Numbered from the stretch's first letter, positions 50,999-60,496 are shown. The stretch: 64,000 nt of DNA from Priestia endophytica DSM 13796 (GCF_900115845.1 NZ_FOXX01000012.1:1-64000); one strand, 5' to 3'. Notes: generated by a model not told the origin, from the letters alone. Program-made: numbers and translations.

Positions 50999-51340
50999 CT
51001 GAGTAATTAACCTAATTGCCCACGATGCAACTCTGTATACACATATGAAGATGGGACACTTTTAGTTTGCCCAGAATGTGGACATGAATGGGCATTAAAT
51101 CAGGAGACAGAATATGATGAGGAACAGAGGATTATCAAAGATGTGAATGGAAATGTTCTGAACGATGGAGATACGATTACAGTCATTAAAGATCTTAAAG
51201 TAAAAGGAAGTTCATCTGTTCTTAAACAAGGTACTAAAGTAAAAAATATTCGTTTGATTAATGGTGATCATGATATTGATTGCAAAATTAGTGGTTTTGG
51301 TGCTATGAAATTAAAGTCTGAATTTATTAAAAAAATATAG
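50999..51340 (+). pseudogene. yjdM: phnA/yjdM zinc-ribbon protein, broken at the 5' end
   Basis: From 51011 the frame reads [15 protein letters not shown], then CPECGHEW and a C-terminal domain ending [11 protein letters not shown], almost the full PhnA/YjdM protein. The expected beginning MSNLPNCP is replaced by CTG AGT AAT TAA CCT: the start codon is CTG (50999) and the Leu codon is a TAA stop (51008-51010). No ATG, GTG or TTG follows in frame until GTG 51143, which would lose both CxxC pairs. The rest of the gene is undamaged, so the loss is recent or a sequencing error. Confidence 0.8.
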
Positions 51341-51407
51341 ATATACATTTGTTATAATACTGTATTATTTATGATTTTTTTCAGGTGATTAAACTTTAGG
51401 AATGGAG

Positions 51408-51437
51408 AAAGCTCCTTGTTTAGCAAGGAGCTTTTTT
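51408..51437. terminator. Bidirectional terminator
   Basis: AAAGCTCCTTG pairs with CAAGGAGCTTTTTT between the converging yjdM relic and the isomerase gene. Confidence 0.88.
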
Positions 51438-51462
51438 ATATGTTCTTTGGGCTCCAAAGGTG

Positions 51463-52344
51463 TTAATAAGAAACCCTAGATAATTCCCAATACTTTTCTA
51501 CATGAGCACGAGTAACCTTTGCTGCTGTCTTTACGTTCTCTTCCTGAGTTAACTCATAATACTCTGGGCGAAAAACTTCAACAGTGCAGCAATTACCTTT
51601 AAATCCAATTTTCTTGAGAGTATCTGCAAAACGTTGATGATCTAAACAACCTTGAGAATCTCCAGGCCAAAGTCGCTTTTCATCAGTGTTGTATGGTGCA
51701 CCACAAGGAAGGTCTTCTGTATCATTCACATGCCATACAAAAATTTTCTTTCCATCTGCTTTTTCTAGGGTAGACCAATCAGAGGCCATTGCATGGAAAT
51801 GGTATTGATCTAGCGTGACGCCAACAAGAGGAGAGTCTACTTCTTGTACAATGGTATATGCATCATCAAAACGATTGATGGTCATGCCTGGGCTACCACA
51901 GAATTCAATAGATAGTTTTATGCCATAAGGCTCCACCTTTTTCACCATTTCTTTTAAGGTGGCAACTGCATCTTCCCGAATCTCTGCTCTTGTAGCATGT
52001 ACAGAGATGTTTTCATTAGGTACGGCAACAATCATTTTACAGTCTAAGACTAGGCATCGACGAATAATTTCATCTAACTGAGCCATAACTTCATCTTTTT
52101 CCTCTTGAGTTTGGCTCATATTAAACGGTTTTAATGCATTGTAAGAAAGCATGCTTAGACGATGAGACTTAAACCATTCCCCTAATTGCTCAATTGTCAC
52201 TTTTCCAGCTTCAAGATCACGGTCTAGACATTCAGATTGAATATCAATGTAATCAAAACCATACTTCTCACATAATTCTAGATCTTCTAAAACAGAATGG
52301 TTTTTACAAAAGCGATTGCATCCTTCATTAAAGCCAATTTTCAT
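51463..52344 (-). CDS. Sugar phosphate isomerase/epimerase (IolE/IolH type)
   Basis: 293-residue TIM-barrel protein of the xylose-isomerase-like family. Metal-site blocks can be seen as IKLSIEFCGSPG, VGVTLDQYHFHA, FVWHVNDTED and CCTVEVFRPEYY. It probably acts in inositol or polyol breakdown, given its neighbours, an AraC regulator and an inositol-dehydrogenase-like gene. The exact substrate is unknown. ATG 52344 has GGAGGAAAAC upstream. It is divergent from the AraC gene. Confidence 0.8.
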   Translation of the reverse strand: MKIGFNEGCNRFCKNHSVLEDLELCEKYGFDYIDIQSECLDRDLEAGKVTIEQLGEWFKSHRLSMLSYNALKPFNMSQTQEEKDEVMAQLDEIIRRCLVLDCKMIVAVPNENISVHATRAEIREDAVATLKEMVKKVEPYGIKLSIEFCGSPGMTINRFDDAYTIVQEVDSPLVGVTLDQYHFHAMASDWSTLEKADGKKIFVWHVNDTEDLPCGAPYNTDEKRLWPGDSQGCLDHQRFADTLKKIGFKGNCCTVEVFRPEYYELTQEENVKTAAKVTRAHVEKYWELSRVSY

Positions 52345-52410
52345 CTCGTTTTCCTCCTATAAATCACCTATAATGGTTTTATTAATGGACAGACAGGGGG
52401 GAGTATCATC

Positions 52411-53289
52411 ATTCCATACGTTTCCTTCAAATCTAATGATAAGAGTGCCATTGCTTTAGAAGTTTTTCACACCATGAAATCTGTGTCCCTTCATCGTCAT
52501 GACTTTCAAGAATTTGTTCTTATTACAAAAGGATCTTGTATTCATCAGTTCAAAGATTTTTCAATGCCTTTAATTCCAGGAGATGTATTTCTTGTTCCTC
52601 CACATGAGAAACATGCTTATAACATTGAGACACCAGTCAGTATGTATAACTGTCAGTTCTATCCTGATCAAATTGCAGATTGGTGGAATGAGCAGTTTGG
52701 TAGTATGCTCAGCAACTTATCTATGCCTGAAGATGATAGTCCAATCTATCCAGCAGATTTAAATCGTCAACATATTATTCATCTCTCTGTGCAGGATGCC
52801 AAACGTGTTGAGATGATGATGGATATCATGCTGAAAGAGCAAATAGAACAAGGTTTTGCTTTTCAGCAAGTGAAGCAAGATTACTTAAATATCATTCTTA
52901 TTATCATTTCTCGTGCACGTCTCCAGCAGTATGCTAGCAACCCAAAAAAAGAACATTTATCTCAAGATATTGTGATAGCCTCTCAACAATTTATTGAAGA
53001 AAATCTAGCTGAACAAATCAATTTTTCTGATTATGCATGCACAAATAGTGTTAGCCCCGGTTATTTTCGAGCAATTTTTAAAGCTGCAACAGGGCTTCCG
53101 CCTGTAGAATATCTAAATCGATTGCGTATTGTGCGTGCTATTGAATATCTGAAAGATCAAACGATGCCGATAAGTGATGTAGCCGCTGCTGTAGGAATTT
53201 ATGATGCAAATTATTTTTCACGTCTTTTTCGCAAATTTATAGGCTATTCTCCAAGAGAGTTTCGAAACAGAGTTAAAGAGGAACTGTAA
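52411..53289 (+). CDS. AraC-family transcriptional regulator
   Basis: Cupin-type sensor domain (SLHRHDFQEFVLITKG, PGDVFLVPPHEKHAY) followed by two helix-turn-helix motifs (ISDVAAAVGIYDANYFSRLFRKFIGYSPREF at the end). The start is uncertain. ATG 52474 gives 271 residues but has no ribosome-binding site and begins inside the cupin strand. In frame 21 codons earlier, ATT 52411 lies 7 bases after AGGGGGGAG and yields the expected PYVSFKSNDKSA lead-in (292 residues). No ATG, GTG or TTG occurs between. It probably controls the flanking polyol genes. Confidence 0.85.
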   Translation: MPYVSFKSNDKSAIALEVFHTMKSVSLHRHDFQEFVLITKGSCIHQFKDFSMPLIPGDVFLVPPHEKHAYNIETPVSMYNCQFYPDQIADWWNEQFGSMLSNLSMPEDDSPIYPADLNRQHIIHLSVQDAKRVEMMMDIMLKEQIEQGFAFQQVKQDYLNIILIIISRARLQQYASNPKKEHLSQDIVIASQQFIEENLAEQINFSDYACTNSVSPGYFRAIFKAATGLPPVEYLNRLRIVRAIEYLKDQTMPISDVAAAVGIYDANYFSRLFRKFIGYSPREFRNRVKEEL

Positions 53290-54316
53290 GAAATTTTTCT
53301 TCAATCTCGGATAATTTGACACAACGTCCTTCTGTAAGAGAAAGTTCAGTAGCCTTTGCAATTAAAACTGGCATCAGGCCATCCATGCCTTTCACAAGTG
53401 TTTCTTCGTCATTAAGAATTGATTGGATAAAGGCTTGCTCTTCTGAAATAAAAGCATTATTATAGCGTTCTAGAAAGAACCACATTGGCTTAGCGCTTGT
53501 TACCCCTTCAGGCGTGCTAATTGTCGCCGTATTATCTAAGTCGTTGTAGACTTGGACACAACCACCTGCACAATGTACTTCAGTGCGTTGGTCATAGCCA
53601 TAACCAGCTTTGCGGCTATTATCAATTACGCCGAGAGCGCCATTTGTGAACTTCAGCATAACAATAGCAGTATCTATATCGTTATATTCTTTAAATTTTT
53701 CATCAATAAGTACATCTCCATAAGCTGTAACTTCAGTAACTTCACTGCCTGATAGATAACGGACCATATCAAAATCATGAATCATCATATCCATAAAAAG
53801 ACCACCTGATCCTTTTACATAATCCATTGTAGGCGGCACTGGATCACGAGAGGTTACTTTGACAATATGAGGATCACCAAGTTTTCCAGAAGCAACCGTA
53901 TCATGTACTACCTTATGGTTATGATCAAAGCGACGTACAAAGCCAACTTGTAGTTTTACCCCTGCTTTTTCAACAGCGTCTAGGGCTCTTTGAATAGTAG
54001 CAACATCATAATGAATAGGTTTTTCACAAAAGATATGCTTGCCTGCTTGGGCTGCTTGGATAATATAATCTGCATGAGTATCTGTAGCAGAGCAAATAAA
54101 TACTGCATCAATTGATAAGTCTTCAAAAATGGCATCAGCATTCTTGTAACAATTTTCTACTCCAAGGTTTTTTGCCCAAGCGTATGTTGTGTCATTAAGG
54201 AATGGGTCAGCAATAGAAACTAGTTCTGCGTTTGGCACAGATCTTACTAGGTTTTTACCATGTAGTTGACCAATTCGTCCTGCTCCAATCAATCCGATTC
54301 GTACTTTTTTGCTCAT
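53273..54316 (-). CDS. iolG: Inositol 2-dehydrogenase (Gfo/Idh/MocA family)
   Basis: NAD-dependent oxidation of myo-inositol (or a related cyclitol) to the ketone. The 347 residues open with the Rossmann motif RIGLIGAGRIGQLHGKN. The catalytic EKP occurs in HIFCEKPIHYDV, and the active-site block is GGLFMDMMIHDFDMVRYLSG. It could act on scyllo-inositol or another polyol. The 3' end overlaps the converging AraC gene by 17 bases. A cre-like site lies upstream. Confidence 0.88.
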   Translation of the reverse strand: MSKKVRIGLIGAGRIGQLHGKNLVRSVPNAELVSIADPFLNDTTYAWAKNLGVENCYKNADAIFEDLSIDAVFICSATDTHADYIIQAAQAGKHIFCEKPIHYDVATIQRALDAVEKAGVKLQVGFVRRFDHNHKVVHDTVASGKLGDPHIVKVTSRDPVPPTMDYVKGSGGLFMDMMIHDFDMVRYLSGSEVTEVTAYGDVLIDEKFKEYNDIDTAIVMLKFTNGALGVIDNSRKAGYGYDQRTEVHCAGGCVQVYNDLDNTATISTPEGVTSAKPMWFFLERYNNAFISEEQAFIQSILNDEETLVKGMDGLMPVLIAKATELSLTEGRCVKLSEIEEKFLTVPL

Positions 54317-54342
54317 ATCATTTTCTCCTTAAGTTCAATTTT

Positions 54343-54357
54343 TGTTTGCGCTTACAA
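54343..54357 (-). promoter_or_regulatory. cre-like site before iolG
   Basis: TTGTAAGCGCAAACA on the minus strand fits the CcpA consensus WTGNAANCGNWWNCW at every defined position and lies 27 bases before the iolG start. Confidence 0.65.
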
Positions 54358-54488
54358 TATAGCATGCAAAATGATGATCCTAATAGAAGAAAACAAATGA
54401 ATATTAGCACAAAACGTAGATGGAATGAGTTTTTTAGATAAGAACTTACGTTTTAGTTTAACATCCAAATTTTTAATAACTTTAAACG

Positions 54489-54524
54489 AAAGAGAGAAAG
54501 CCATGATTTATGGCTTTCTCTCTT
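54489..54524 (-). terminator. Terminator of the alpha/beta hydrolase gene
   Basis: AAAGAGAGAAAGCCAT pairs with ATGGCTTTCTCTCTT, followed on the minus strand by a T-rich run. Confidence 0.8.
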
Positions 54525-54540
54525 CTGTTCTTCATATATT

Positions 54541-55383
54541 TTACTTTTCTTTATTTAGAAAGTTTACAAGTACCTTATTAAACTCCTCGGCATGTGTTGC
54601 ATTCAATCCATGTGGTCCACCTTTAATAAGAGCTAGTTCACTGTTTTCGATTGATTCATGAGAAAGTTTTCCGCTTACTTCAAATGGAACGATAGAATCT
54701 GCATCACCATGAATAATCAACGTGGGAATGTTCATTTTCTTTAAATCATTTCGGAAGTCTGTTTTTCCAAAAGCAGAGATGCAATCTAATGTGCCTTTTG
54801 GTGAAGCGAAAGCAGCAATATCTTTGCTGTATAGACGGAATGATTCACTTACAAGGTCTTTTTGATCTCCTGCAGAGAAGAAATTTTTTGTAAAGTCTTC
54901 AAGGAATGCAAGGCGATCTTGTTTCACTCCATTTTCAAATTCTTCGATTGTTGCATCATCAAGCCCACCTTCAGGATGATCGTCAGTTTTGTAAAGGTAA
55001 GGAGGAACAGCTCCTGCTAGAACAGCCTTTTCGATTCGCTCTGCTCCGTAGGTTCCAATATAGCGAGCTACTTCACCACCACCCATTGAGAATCCAACAA
55101 GCGTAACATCGTAAAGGTCAAGGCGCTCAAGAAGTTTGTTAAGGTCAGCAGCTAGTGTATCATATTCATAACCTTCATATGGTTGAGAGGAATTTCCGAA
55201 ACCTCTACGGTCATATGTAATCACACGATAACCGGCTTCAATTAAAGCAGGAACTTGAAATTCCCACGAACGTCCACTTAAAGGCCAGCCGTGAATAAGA
55301 ACTACAGGTTTTCCACTCCCATAATCTTCATAATACAGTTCAATTGGACTTCCATTCTCTTCTCCTACCGTAACTTTTGCCAT
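54541..55383 (-). CDS. Alpha/beta hydrolase (non-haem chloroperoxidase/arylesterase type)
   Basis: 280 residues. The oxyanion-hole motif is VVLIHGWPLSGRSWE, the nucleophile elbow GFSMGGGEVARY, the acid region HGDADSIVPF, and the histidine GGPHGLNATH. This set is typical of cofactor-free chloroperoxidase-like esterases; the natural substrate is unknown. ATG 55383 has GAGGAGG 9 bases upstream; a TTG two codons earlier overlaps that spacing. Single-gene unit with its own terminator. Confidence 0.88.
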   Translation of the reverse strand: MAKVTVGEENGSPIELYYEDYGSGKPVVLIHGWPLSGRSWEFQVPALIEAGYRVITYDRRGFGNSSQPYEGYEYDTLAADLNKLLERLDLYDVTLVGFSMGGGEVARYIGTYGAERIEKAVLAGAVPPYLYKTDDHPEGGLDDATIEEFENGVKQDRLAFLEDFTKNFFSAGDQKDLVSESFRLYSKDIAAFASPKGTLDCISAFGKTDFRNDLKKMNIPTLIIHGDADSIVPFEVSGKLSHESIENSELALIKGGPHGLNATHAEEFNKVLVNFLNKEK

Positions 55384-55527
55384 TCTCAATTCCTCCTCGA
55401 TAAATATGTGAGATTTATGGTTTTGTACATGAATTACAGTTTATAAAATGAGCTTTCTTCTTTATATACTTCTCGCTCACGGGGAGTTTTAAACGTTGTT
55501 AGACTCCTAGAAGGTATATTCCATAAT

Positions 55528-55568
55528 AAAAAAAGCAGCAGGAATCTAATGTTCCTTCTGCTTTTTTT
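55528..55568 (-). terminator. Terminator of the short-chain dehydrogenase gene
   Basis: AAAAAAAGCAGCAGGAA pairs with TTCCTTCTGCTTTTTTT; it lies just past the dehydrogenase stop on the minus strand. Confidence 0.85.
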
Positions 55569-55578
55569 GTTTCACATA

Positions 55579-56298
55579 TTAAGATGGGTTTGTAGACCAT
55601 AAACCAGCTGTTTTCATAACAACTCTTGGATGAAGTTTCAATCCTGCAACTAGAATATCAGCTAAATCTTCTGGTTTGATCATTGTCTCAGGATCATTAT
55701 TAATAAGGCCAATCTCCTTTGCCATATCTGTTGCAACAGTACTTGGTGTAAGAGCTGTAACACGAATATTATGTTTTCTTACTTCAAGCATAAGAGATTC
55801 TGTTAAACCTAGAACACCAAATTTAGAAGCGCTATAAGCACTTGTAGCAGGCGCACCTTTTTGGCCAGCTGTTGAAGCAATATTTACAATGTCTCCCGTT
55901 TTTCGTTCAATCATTTCAGGGAGCACTGCGCGCGTTACATTGTAAACGCCCATTAAGTTGACGCGGATAATGTTTTCCCATTCTTGTGGATCTAGGTCAA
56001 GGAATCCACCGAATTTTGAGATTCCTGCGTTGTTTACAAGGATATCAATTGCGCCTAGGTCTGATTTAATATGCTCAACAGCATGTTCTACAGCTTCAAG
56101 CTCAACAACGTCTGCTGTTGCTGCTGAAACTTTAATATCATACTCTGCAAGTTCAGCACTCACTTTTTCAAGGTTTTCAATTGAGCGTCCGATTAAACCT
56201 ATATTTACGCCTTCTTTAGCTAAAGCAATAGCAGTAGAGCGTCCAATGCCTCTACCTCCGCCTGTGATAATGGCTGTTTTTCCTTTTAATGAGATCAT
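55579..56298 (-). CDS. Short-chain dehydrogenase (FabG-like)
   Basis: 239-residue SDR with the cofactor motif [21 protein letters not shown], catalytic Ser in NIASTAG, and YSASK. Annotated homologues are called 3-oxoacyl-ACP reductase, but it stands alone, away from fatty-acid genes, and ends with an unusual tail ([12 protein letters not shown]). The substrate is unknown. Confidence 0.85.
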   Translation of the reverse strand: MISLKGKTAIITGGGRGIGRSTAIALAKEGVNIGLIGRSIENLEKVSAELAEYDIKVSAATADVVELEAVEHAVEHIKSDLGAIDILVNNAGISKFGGFLDLDPQEWENIIRVNLMGVYNVTRAVLPEMIERKTGDIVNIASTAGQKGAPATSAYSASKFGVLGLTESLMLEVRKHNIRVTALTPSTVATDMAKEIGLINNDPETMIKPEDLADILVAGLKLHPRVVMKTAGLWSTNPS

Positions 56299-56503
56299 GG
56301 TATCATTCCTTCTTATTCATTTGAGACATCGATTATAAAAGACTGCTGTGCTTTTTACAACTTTTGCGCCTTGCCTCTGTGCCGTTTTATAGGATGTGCT
56401 AAAGAAATAGGGATTAAACATCTCTCTAAACTTCTATGTTCTTTTTATTTATTGTTTCTCCTCTATATGGTAGATTGAAGAAAAAATGAAGGGAGGGAAA
56501 TCG

Positions 56504-57613
56504 ATGCTGTTTCTAACCCATGAATTAGCACAAGAGATTGTAGAGCGAACAATGAAAATTTTAAATCAAAATATTAACGTGATGAACAGTGATGGAATTA
56601 TTATTGGTTCTGGTGATCAAACCCGAATTAATCAGCTTCATGCTGGAGCTTTACTTGTTCTAAAGAATGAAGAAAGCATTGAGTTAGATCAAGTGAAAGC
56701 ATCAGAAATGAAAGGATCAAAGCCAGGCATTAACCTCCCCATCTATTTTAATAATCAGCCTGTTGGAGTGATTGGGATTACAGGGGAACCCCATGAAATT
56801 CAAAACTATGCTCAGCTTGTTAAAATGGCAGCTGAACTTGTATTGGAGCAGTCTGTTTTATTAGACCGAGTGCAGTGGAAGGAAAGGTTGCAAAGTGAAA
56901 TTGTGAACCAACTTATCTCAGGAATGCAAATGAATGAAAAAGGAATAAGAGAGCGTTTAGAATTCCTCGGCGTAACCCTTAGTAAATCAAGAGTAGCAGT
57001 GGTACTTAAACAATCAACTAGAATAGACTTTTCTAATCATAAAATCATTCGCGCACTTCGCTATGAATTGTCCCAAGAAGACCTAATTGGAGTTGCGATT
57101 AATGATGACATTATTATACTGAAGAATGTCATTAACGAGACAGATTTTAGGAGCTGGCTCTCTCTATTTGAAAAGTGGATAAAGAAATATGACAATAGAC
57201 TTGTAATAGGGACAGGATTTGTTGTGGATGATTTGCTGGATATGAAATCTTCCTTTTATTATGCAAAAAAGGCAATTGAAATTGGTCAGAAGCTCCAGCC
57301 GGAAAAGTGCTTTTATCACTATGAAGAGTACCAGCTTGAAATTTCATTATCACAGCTTACAAGTAGTAAGGAAATGTTCCATTTTTATCATAGACTGATT
57401 GAACATGATAAAAATGGAGAGCTGATTAAAACACTAGAGATATACATAGAAGAGAGTGGAGAACTAAATAAAGTAGCCCAGCGCCTATTTATTCACCGCA
57501 ATACATTAAGGTACCGACTTGAACGGATTTTAACCATAACAGGAAAAGATCCAAAAAACATGAAAGATGTTATGGAACTGTATATAGCAAAACTTTTAAA
57601 TGATCTTACATAA
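56504..57613 (+). CDS. cdaR: CdaR-family sugar-diacid/glycerate regulator
   Basis: 369 residues. The N-terminal putative sugar-diacid recognition domain (FLTHELAQEIVERTMKIL...NVMNSDGIIIGSG) is followed by a GGDEF-like linker and the PucR C-terminal helix-turn-helix (VAQRLFIHRNTLRYRLERI). ATG 56504 follows GGGAGGG; an earlier ATG overlaps that site. It precedes a GntP permease and a glycerate kinase, so it probably activates them in response to glycerate or a sugar diacid. Confidence 0.9.
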   Translation: MLFLTHELAQEIVERTMKILNQNINVMNSDGIIIGSGDQTRINQLHAGALLVLKNEESIELDQVKASEMKGSKPGINLPIYFNNQPVGVIGITGEPHEIQNYAQLVKMAAELVLEQSVLLDRVQWKERLQSEIVNQLISGMQMNEKGIRERLEFLGVTLSKSRVAVVLKQSTRIDFSNHKIIRALRYELSQEDLIGVAINDDIIILKNVINETDFRSWLSLFEKWIKKYDNRLVIGTGFVVDDLLDMKSSFYYAKKAIEIGQKLQPEKCFYHYEEYQLEISLSQLTSSKEMFHFYHRLIEHDKNGELIKTLEIYIEESGELNKVAQRLFIHRNTLRYRLERILTITGKDPKNMKDVMELYIAKLLNDLT

Positions 57614-57684
57614 CTGTGCAAATGCACAATAATTAAGGTGAGATTTTGTTCGTATTTCATCACTCTTCACAATGATACTCATTT

Positions 57685-57698
57685 AGTAAACGCTTACA
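57685..57698 (+). promoter_or_regulatory. cre-like site before the GntP gene
   Basis: AGTAAACGCTTACA, a near-palindrome, differs at one position from TGTAANCGNTNACA-type cre sites. It lies 43 bases before the permease start, in the place expected for CcpA control. Confidence 0.7.
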
Positions 57699-57740
57699 AT
57701 GTAAATAACATCCGTTAGAAAGAAGGGGAAGGGAGTTTTA

Positions 57741-59009
57741 ATGGATATGACAGTAAGCGTATGGGGAGCAATTAGTGCCTTAATTATTGCAATTGTTTTA
57801 ATCTTAAAGAGAGTACCTCCAGCATATGGAATGGTAGCTGGTGCATTAATTGGCGGACTAATTGGTGGAGTAAATATTACAAATACAGTTACATTGATGA
57901 TGGAAGGAGCACAAGATATTATCTCAGCAGTGCTGAGGATTATGGCAGCAGGGGTTTTAGCAGGAGTGTTAATTGAATCAGGTGCTGCATCTTCGATTGC
58001 TAAAACCATTGTTAAAAAGCTAGGTGAAAAACGGGCACTGCTTGCTTTAGCATTAGCAACAACCATTTTGACAGCTGTTGGGGTTTTTGTTGATGTAGCA
58101 GTTATTACCGTTTCTCCCATTGCTCTAGCCATTGCAAAAAGAGCAAATTTATCGAAAACAGCAATCTTGCTCGCAATGATTGGAGGCGGGAAGGCAGGAA
58201 ACATTATGTCACCAAACCCAAACGCGATTGCAGCTGCAGATGCCTTCAAGGTGCCTCTTACATCTGTTATGGTAGCAGGCGTTATTCCAGCTGTTTTTGG
58301 TCTAGTTATAACTTACATTTTAGCTAAAAAGTTGGCAAATAAAGGATCATTTGTTGAAAGTAAAGAAATTGAAATGAAAGACAACGCAAAAGCTCCGATC
58401 TTTATCACAGCTTTAGTTGCACCAATTGTTACGATTATTTTGTTAGCACTTCGCCCACTTTTTGGGATTAATATTGATCCAATGATTGCTTTACCAATTG
58501 GAGGGATTGTGGGCGCAATTGCGATGAGAAAATCTAAATATATTAATGCATATGCTATCTCTGGCTTAAATAAAATGTCAGGCGTAGCTATCATGCTATT
58601 AGGAACAGGAACATTAGCAGGTATTATTGCAAATTCAGAGTTGAAAGATGTTGTAACACAAGCTTTAAGTGCTTCAGGACTGCCTCCTTATTTACTAGCA
58701 CCAGCCTCTGGGATTTTCATGTCAGCAGCAACTGCTTCCACAACAGCAGGAACAGCTGTAGCAAGTACTGTTTTTAGTAGCACAATTCTTGGATTGGGTG
58801 TATCGGCACTAGCAGGAGCAGCTATGGTGCATGCAGGAGCGACTGTTCTTGACCACTTGCCACATGGAAGTTTCTTTCACTCTACAGCGGGAAGTGTCAA
58901 TATGAATATGAAAGAAAGGCTAAAGCTAATGCCTTATGAATCTCTAATTGGTCTCACGCTTGCCATTGTTTCTACCCTTATCTTTGGCGTGTTTAAATTG
59001 TTTGGATAG
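57741..59009 (+). CDS. GntP-family permease (probable glycerate/gluconate uptake)
   Basis: 422-residue carrier with about twelve spans, rich in Gly and Ala (AGALIGGLIGG, IGGGKAGNIMSPNPNAIA, SAATASTTAGTAVAS, and DHLPHGSFFHSTAGS near the end), the GntP signature blocks. GntP members import gluconate, glycerate or idonate; the downstream glycerate kinase favours glycerate. AAGGGGAAGGGAG precedes the ATG. Confidence 0.88.
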   Translation: MDMTVSVWGAISALIIAIVLILKRVPPAYGMVAGALIGGLIGGVNITNTVTLMMEGAQDIISAVLRIMAAGVLAGVLIESGAASSIAKTIVKKLGEKRALLALALATTILTAVGVFVDVAVITVSPIALAIAKRANLSKTAILLAMIGGGKAGNIMSPNPNAIAAADAFKVPLTSVMVAGVIPAVFGLVITYILAKKLANKGSFVESKEIEMKDNAKAPIFITALVAPIVTIILLALRPLFGINIDPMIALPIGGIVGAIAMRKSKYINAYAISGLNKMSGVAIMLLGTGTLAGIIANSELKDVVTQALSASGLPPYLLAPASGIFMSAATASTTAGTAVASTVFSSTILGLGVSALAGAAMVHAGATVLDHLPHGSFFHSTAGSVNMNMKERLKLMPYESLIGLTLAIVSTLIFGVFKLFG

Positions 59010-59051
59010 TTACGTATTGCGAAAAATAGATATGAAAAGGAGATGAATAAA

Positions 59052-60209
59052 ATGAAAATTATCATTGCTCCTGACTCTTTTAAGGAAAGTTTATCTGCAT
59101 TAGAGGCTGCTAATGCAATTGAAAAAGGATTTAGGGAAATATTTCCACAAGCTTCTTATGTAAAGCTTCCAATGGCTGACGGTGGGGAAGGAACAGTGCA
59201 ATCGTTAGTTGATGCAACAGGGGGAACAATTGAGAAAAGAACGGTGACAGGTCCTTTAGGAGAGGAAGTAGAAGCTTTCTTTGGTTTAACAGGAGATAGA
59301 GAGACAGCCATCATTGAAATGGCGGCTGCATCTGGTCTACATCTTGTTCCAAATGAAAGACGAAACCCACTTATTACTTCAACAAGAGGAACAGGAGAAT
59401 TAATAGAAGCTGCCTTTGATTTAGGTGTCAAACACATTATTATTGGCATTGGTGGAAGTGCAACAAATGACGGTGGAGCAGGTATGCTGCAAGCCTTAGG
59501 TGCTAAGCTATTAGATCAAGAAGGAAAAGAAATTGGTCTTGGCGGTGGGGCACTTTCAAAGCTTTCGACAATAGATCTAAAACACTTAGATGCACGAATT
59601 AAAGATGTTCAGATTGAAGTAGCGTGTGATGTAGATAGTCCTTTAACAGGAAAGAGAGGAGCATCGGCTGTCTTTGGTCCTCAAAAAGGTGCTACTCCTG
59701 AAATGATTGATATTCTGGACAATAACCTTGCGCATTTTGCCGATATTGCCGAAGAAATGTTGGGAATACCATTTCGAGAAGTTAAAGGAAGTGGGGCAGC
59801 AGGAGGAATTGGGGGGAGTTTGTTTGCTTTCCTGAACGCACAATTAAAAAGAGGGATTGATATTGTTTTAGATGCCGTAGACTTTGAAGAGCATGCAAAG
59901 AATGCAGACCTTATTATTACAGGAGAAGGAAGAATTGATAGTCAAACGATTTATGGCAAAACGCCGATTGGAGTAGCAAAAGCTGCTAAAAAATATGGGG
60001 TTCCTGTCATCGGATTCGCGGGTTCGCTCTCTGAAGATAGTGAGGTTGTGCATGAACATGGGATCGGTGCATTATTTACAATTGTTCCATGTGTAACATC
60101 CCTTTCTGATGCCATTGAAAATGCAGAAGGATATATGAAGAGAGCAGCGAGAAATGTTGCCGCTTCAATTAATATTATGAACTCTTTAACAATAAAAACC
60201 GTTGATTAA
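59052..60209 (+). CDS. glxK: Glycerate kinase (GlxK/GarK family)
   Basis: Phosphorylates D-glycerate with ATP (the family makes 2- or 3-phosphoglycerate). The 385 residues carry MKIIIAPDSFKESLSA, PMADGGEGTV, IIIGIGGSATNDGGAGML and GEGRIDSQTIYGKTP, the signatures of glycerate kinase type 1. ATG 59052 has AAAGGAG 9 bases upstream. It follows the permease by 42 bases in one operon. Confidence 0.95.
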   Translation: MKIIIAPDSFKESLSALEAANAIEKGFREIFPQASYVKLPMADGGEGTVQSLVDATGGTIEKRTVTGPLGEEVEAFFGLTGDRETAIIEMAAASGLHLVPNERRNPLITSTRGTGELIEAAFDLGVKHIIIGIGGSATNDGGAGMLQALGAKLLDQEGKEIGLGGGALSKLSTIDLKHLDARIKDVQIEVACDVDSPLTGKRGASAVFGPQKGATPEMIDILDNNLAHFADIAEEMLGIPFREVKGSGAAGGIGGSLFAFLNAQLKRGIDIVLDAVDFEEHAKNADLIITGEGRIDSQTIYGKTPIGVAKAAKKYGVPVIGFAGSLSEDSEVVHEHGIGALFTIVPCVTSLSDAIENAEGYMKRAARNVAASINIMNSLTIKTVD

Positions 60210-60242
60210 AGCCAAACAATGAACTTGTTTGGCTTCTTTATA
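60209..60242 (+). terminator. glxK terminator
   Basis: AAGCCAAACAA pairs with TTGTTTGGCTT and is followed by CTTTAT. It overlaps the glxK stop. Confidence 0.8.
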
Positions 60243-60496
60243 TAAGTTTACCTTTTTGTAGGGTGAGATGAACTAATCAGTTACAAACAGATATAGCCTC
60301 CATTCCTTTTTATGACTCTTAAAAAGGATTTTGAGGAATCTTAAGCAGAAGTACAATACTTTAACGTATTCTAAGTTTTTTAGTGAAGGATAGAACTTTA
60401 AGTGCTAGTTTGTGTACAGTATGATTAAGAAAAGGTTCATTTAAAATAAAGTAAGCAAATGGTAAGAATTATAGAGGAAAGAAAAAGGTGTAAATA
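60243..60496 (+). other. Spacer before ydfH
   Basis: 254 AT-rich bases. It must contain the ydfH promoter, but I could not pick a convincing one. No YdfI-type GCCC..GTAC repeat was seen here. Confidence 0.35.

Noticed and set aside
51143-51340. Short gene starting at GTG 51143 as an independent small protein
   Set aside because: It is the C-terminal part of PhnA/YjdM, and the missing zinc-ribbon codons lie directly upstream in the same frame. It is annotated as a broken gene instead.
57683-58249. 188-codon minus-strand frame
   Set aside because: It is antisense to the GntP permease, with low-complexity Ala/Ile-rich composition produced by the sense codons, and has no ribosome-binding site.
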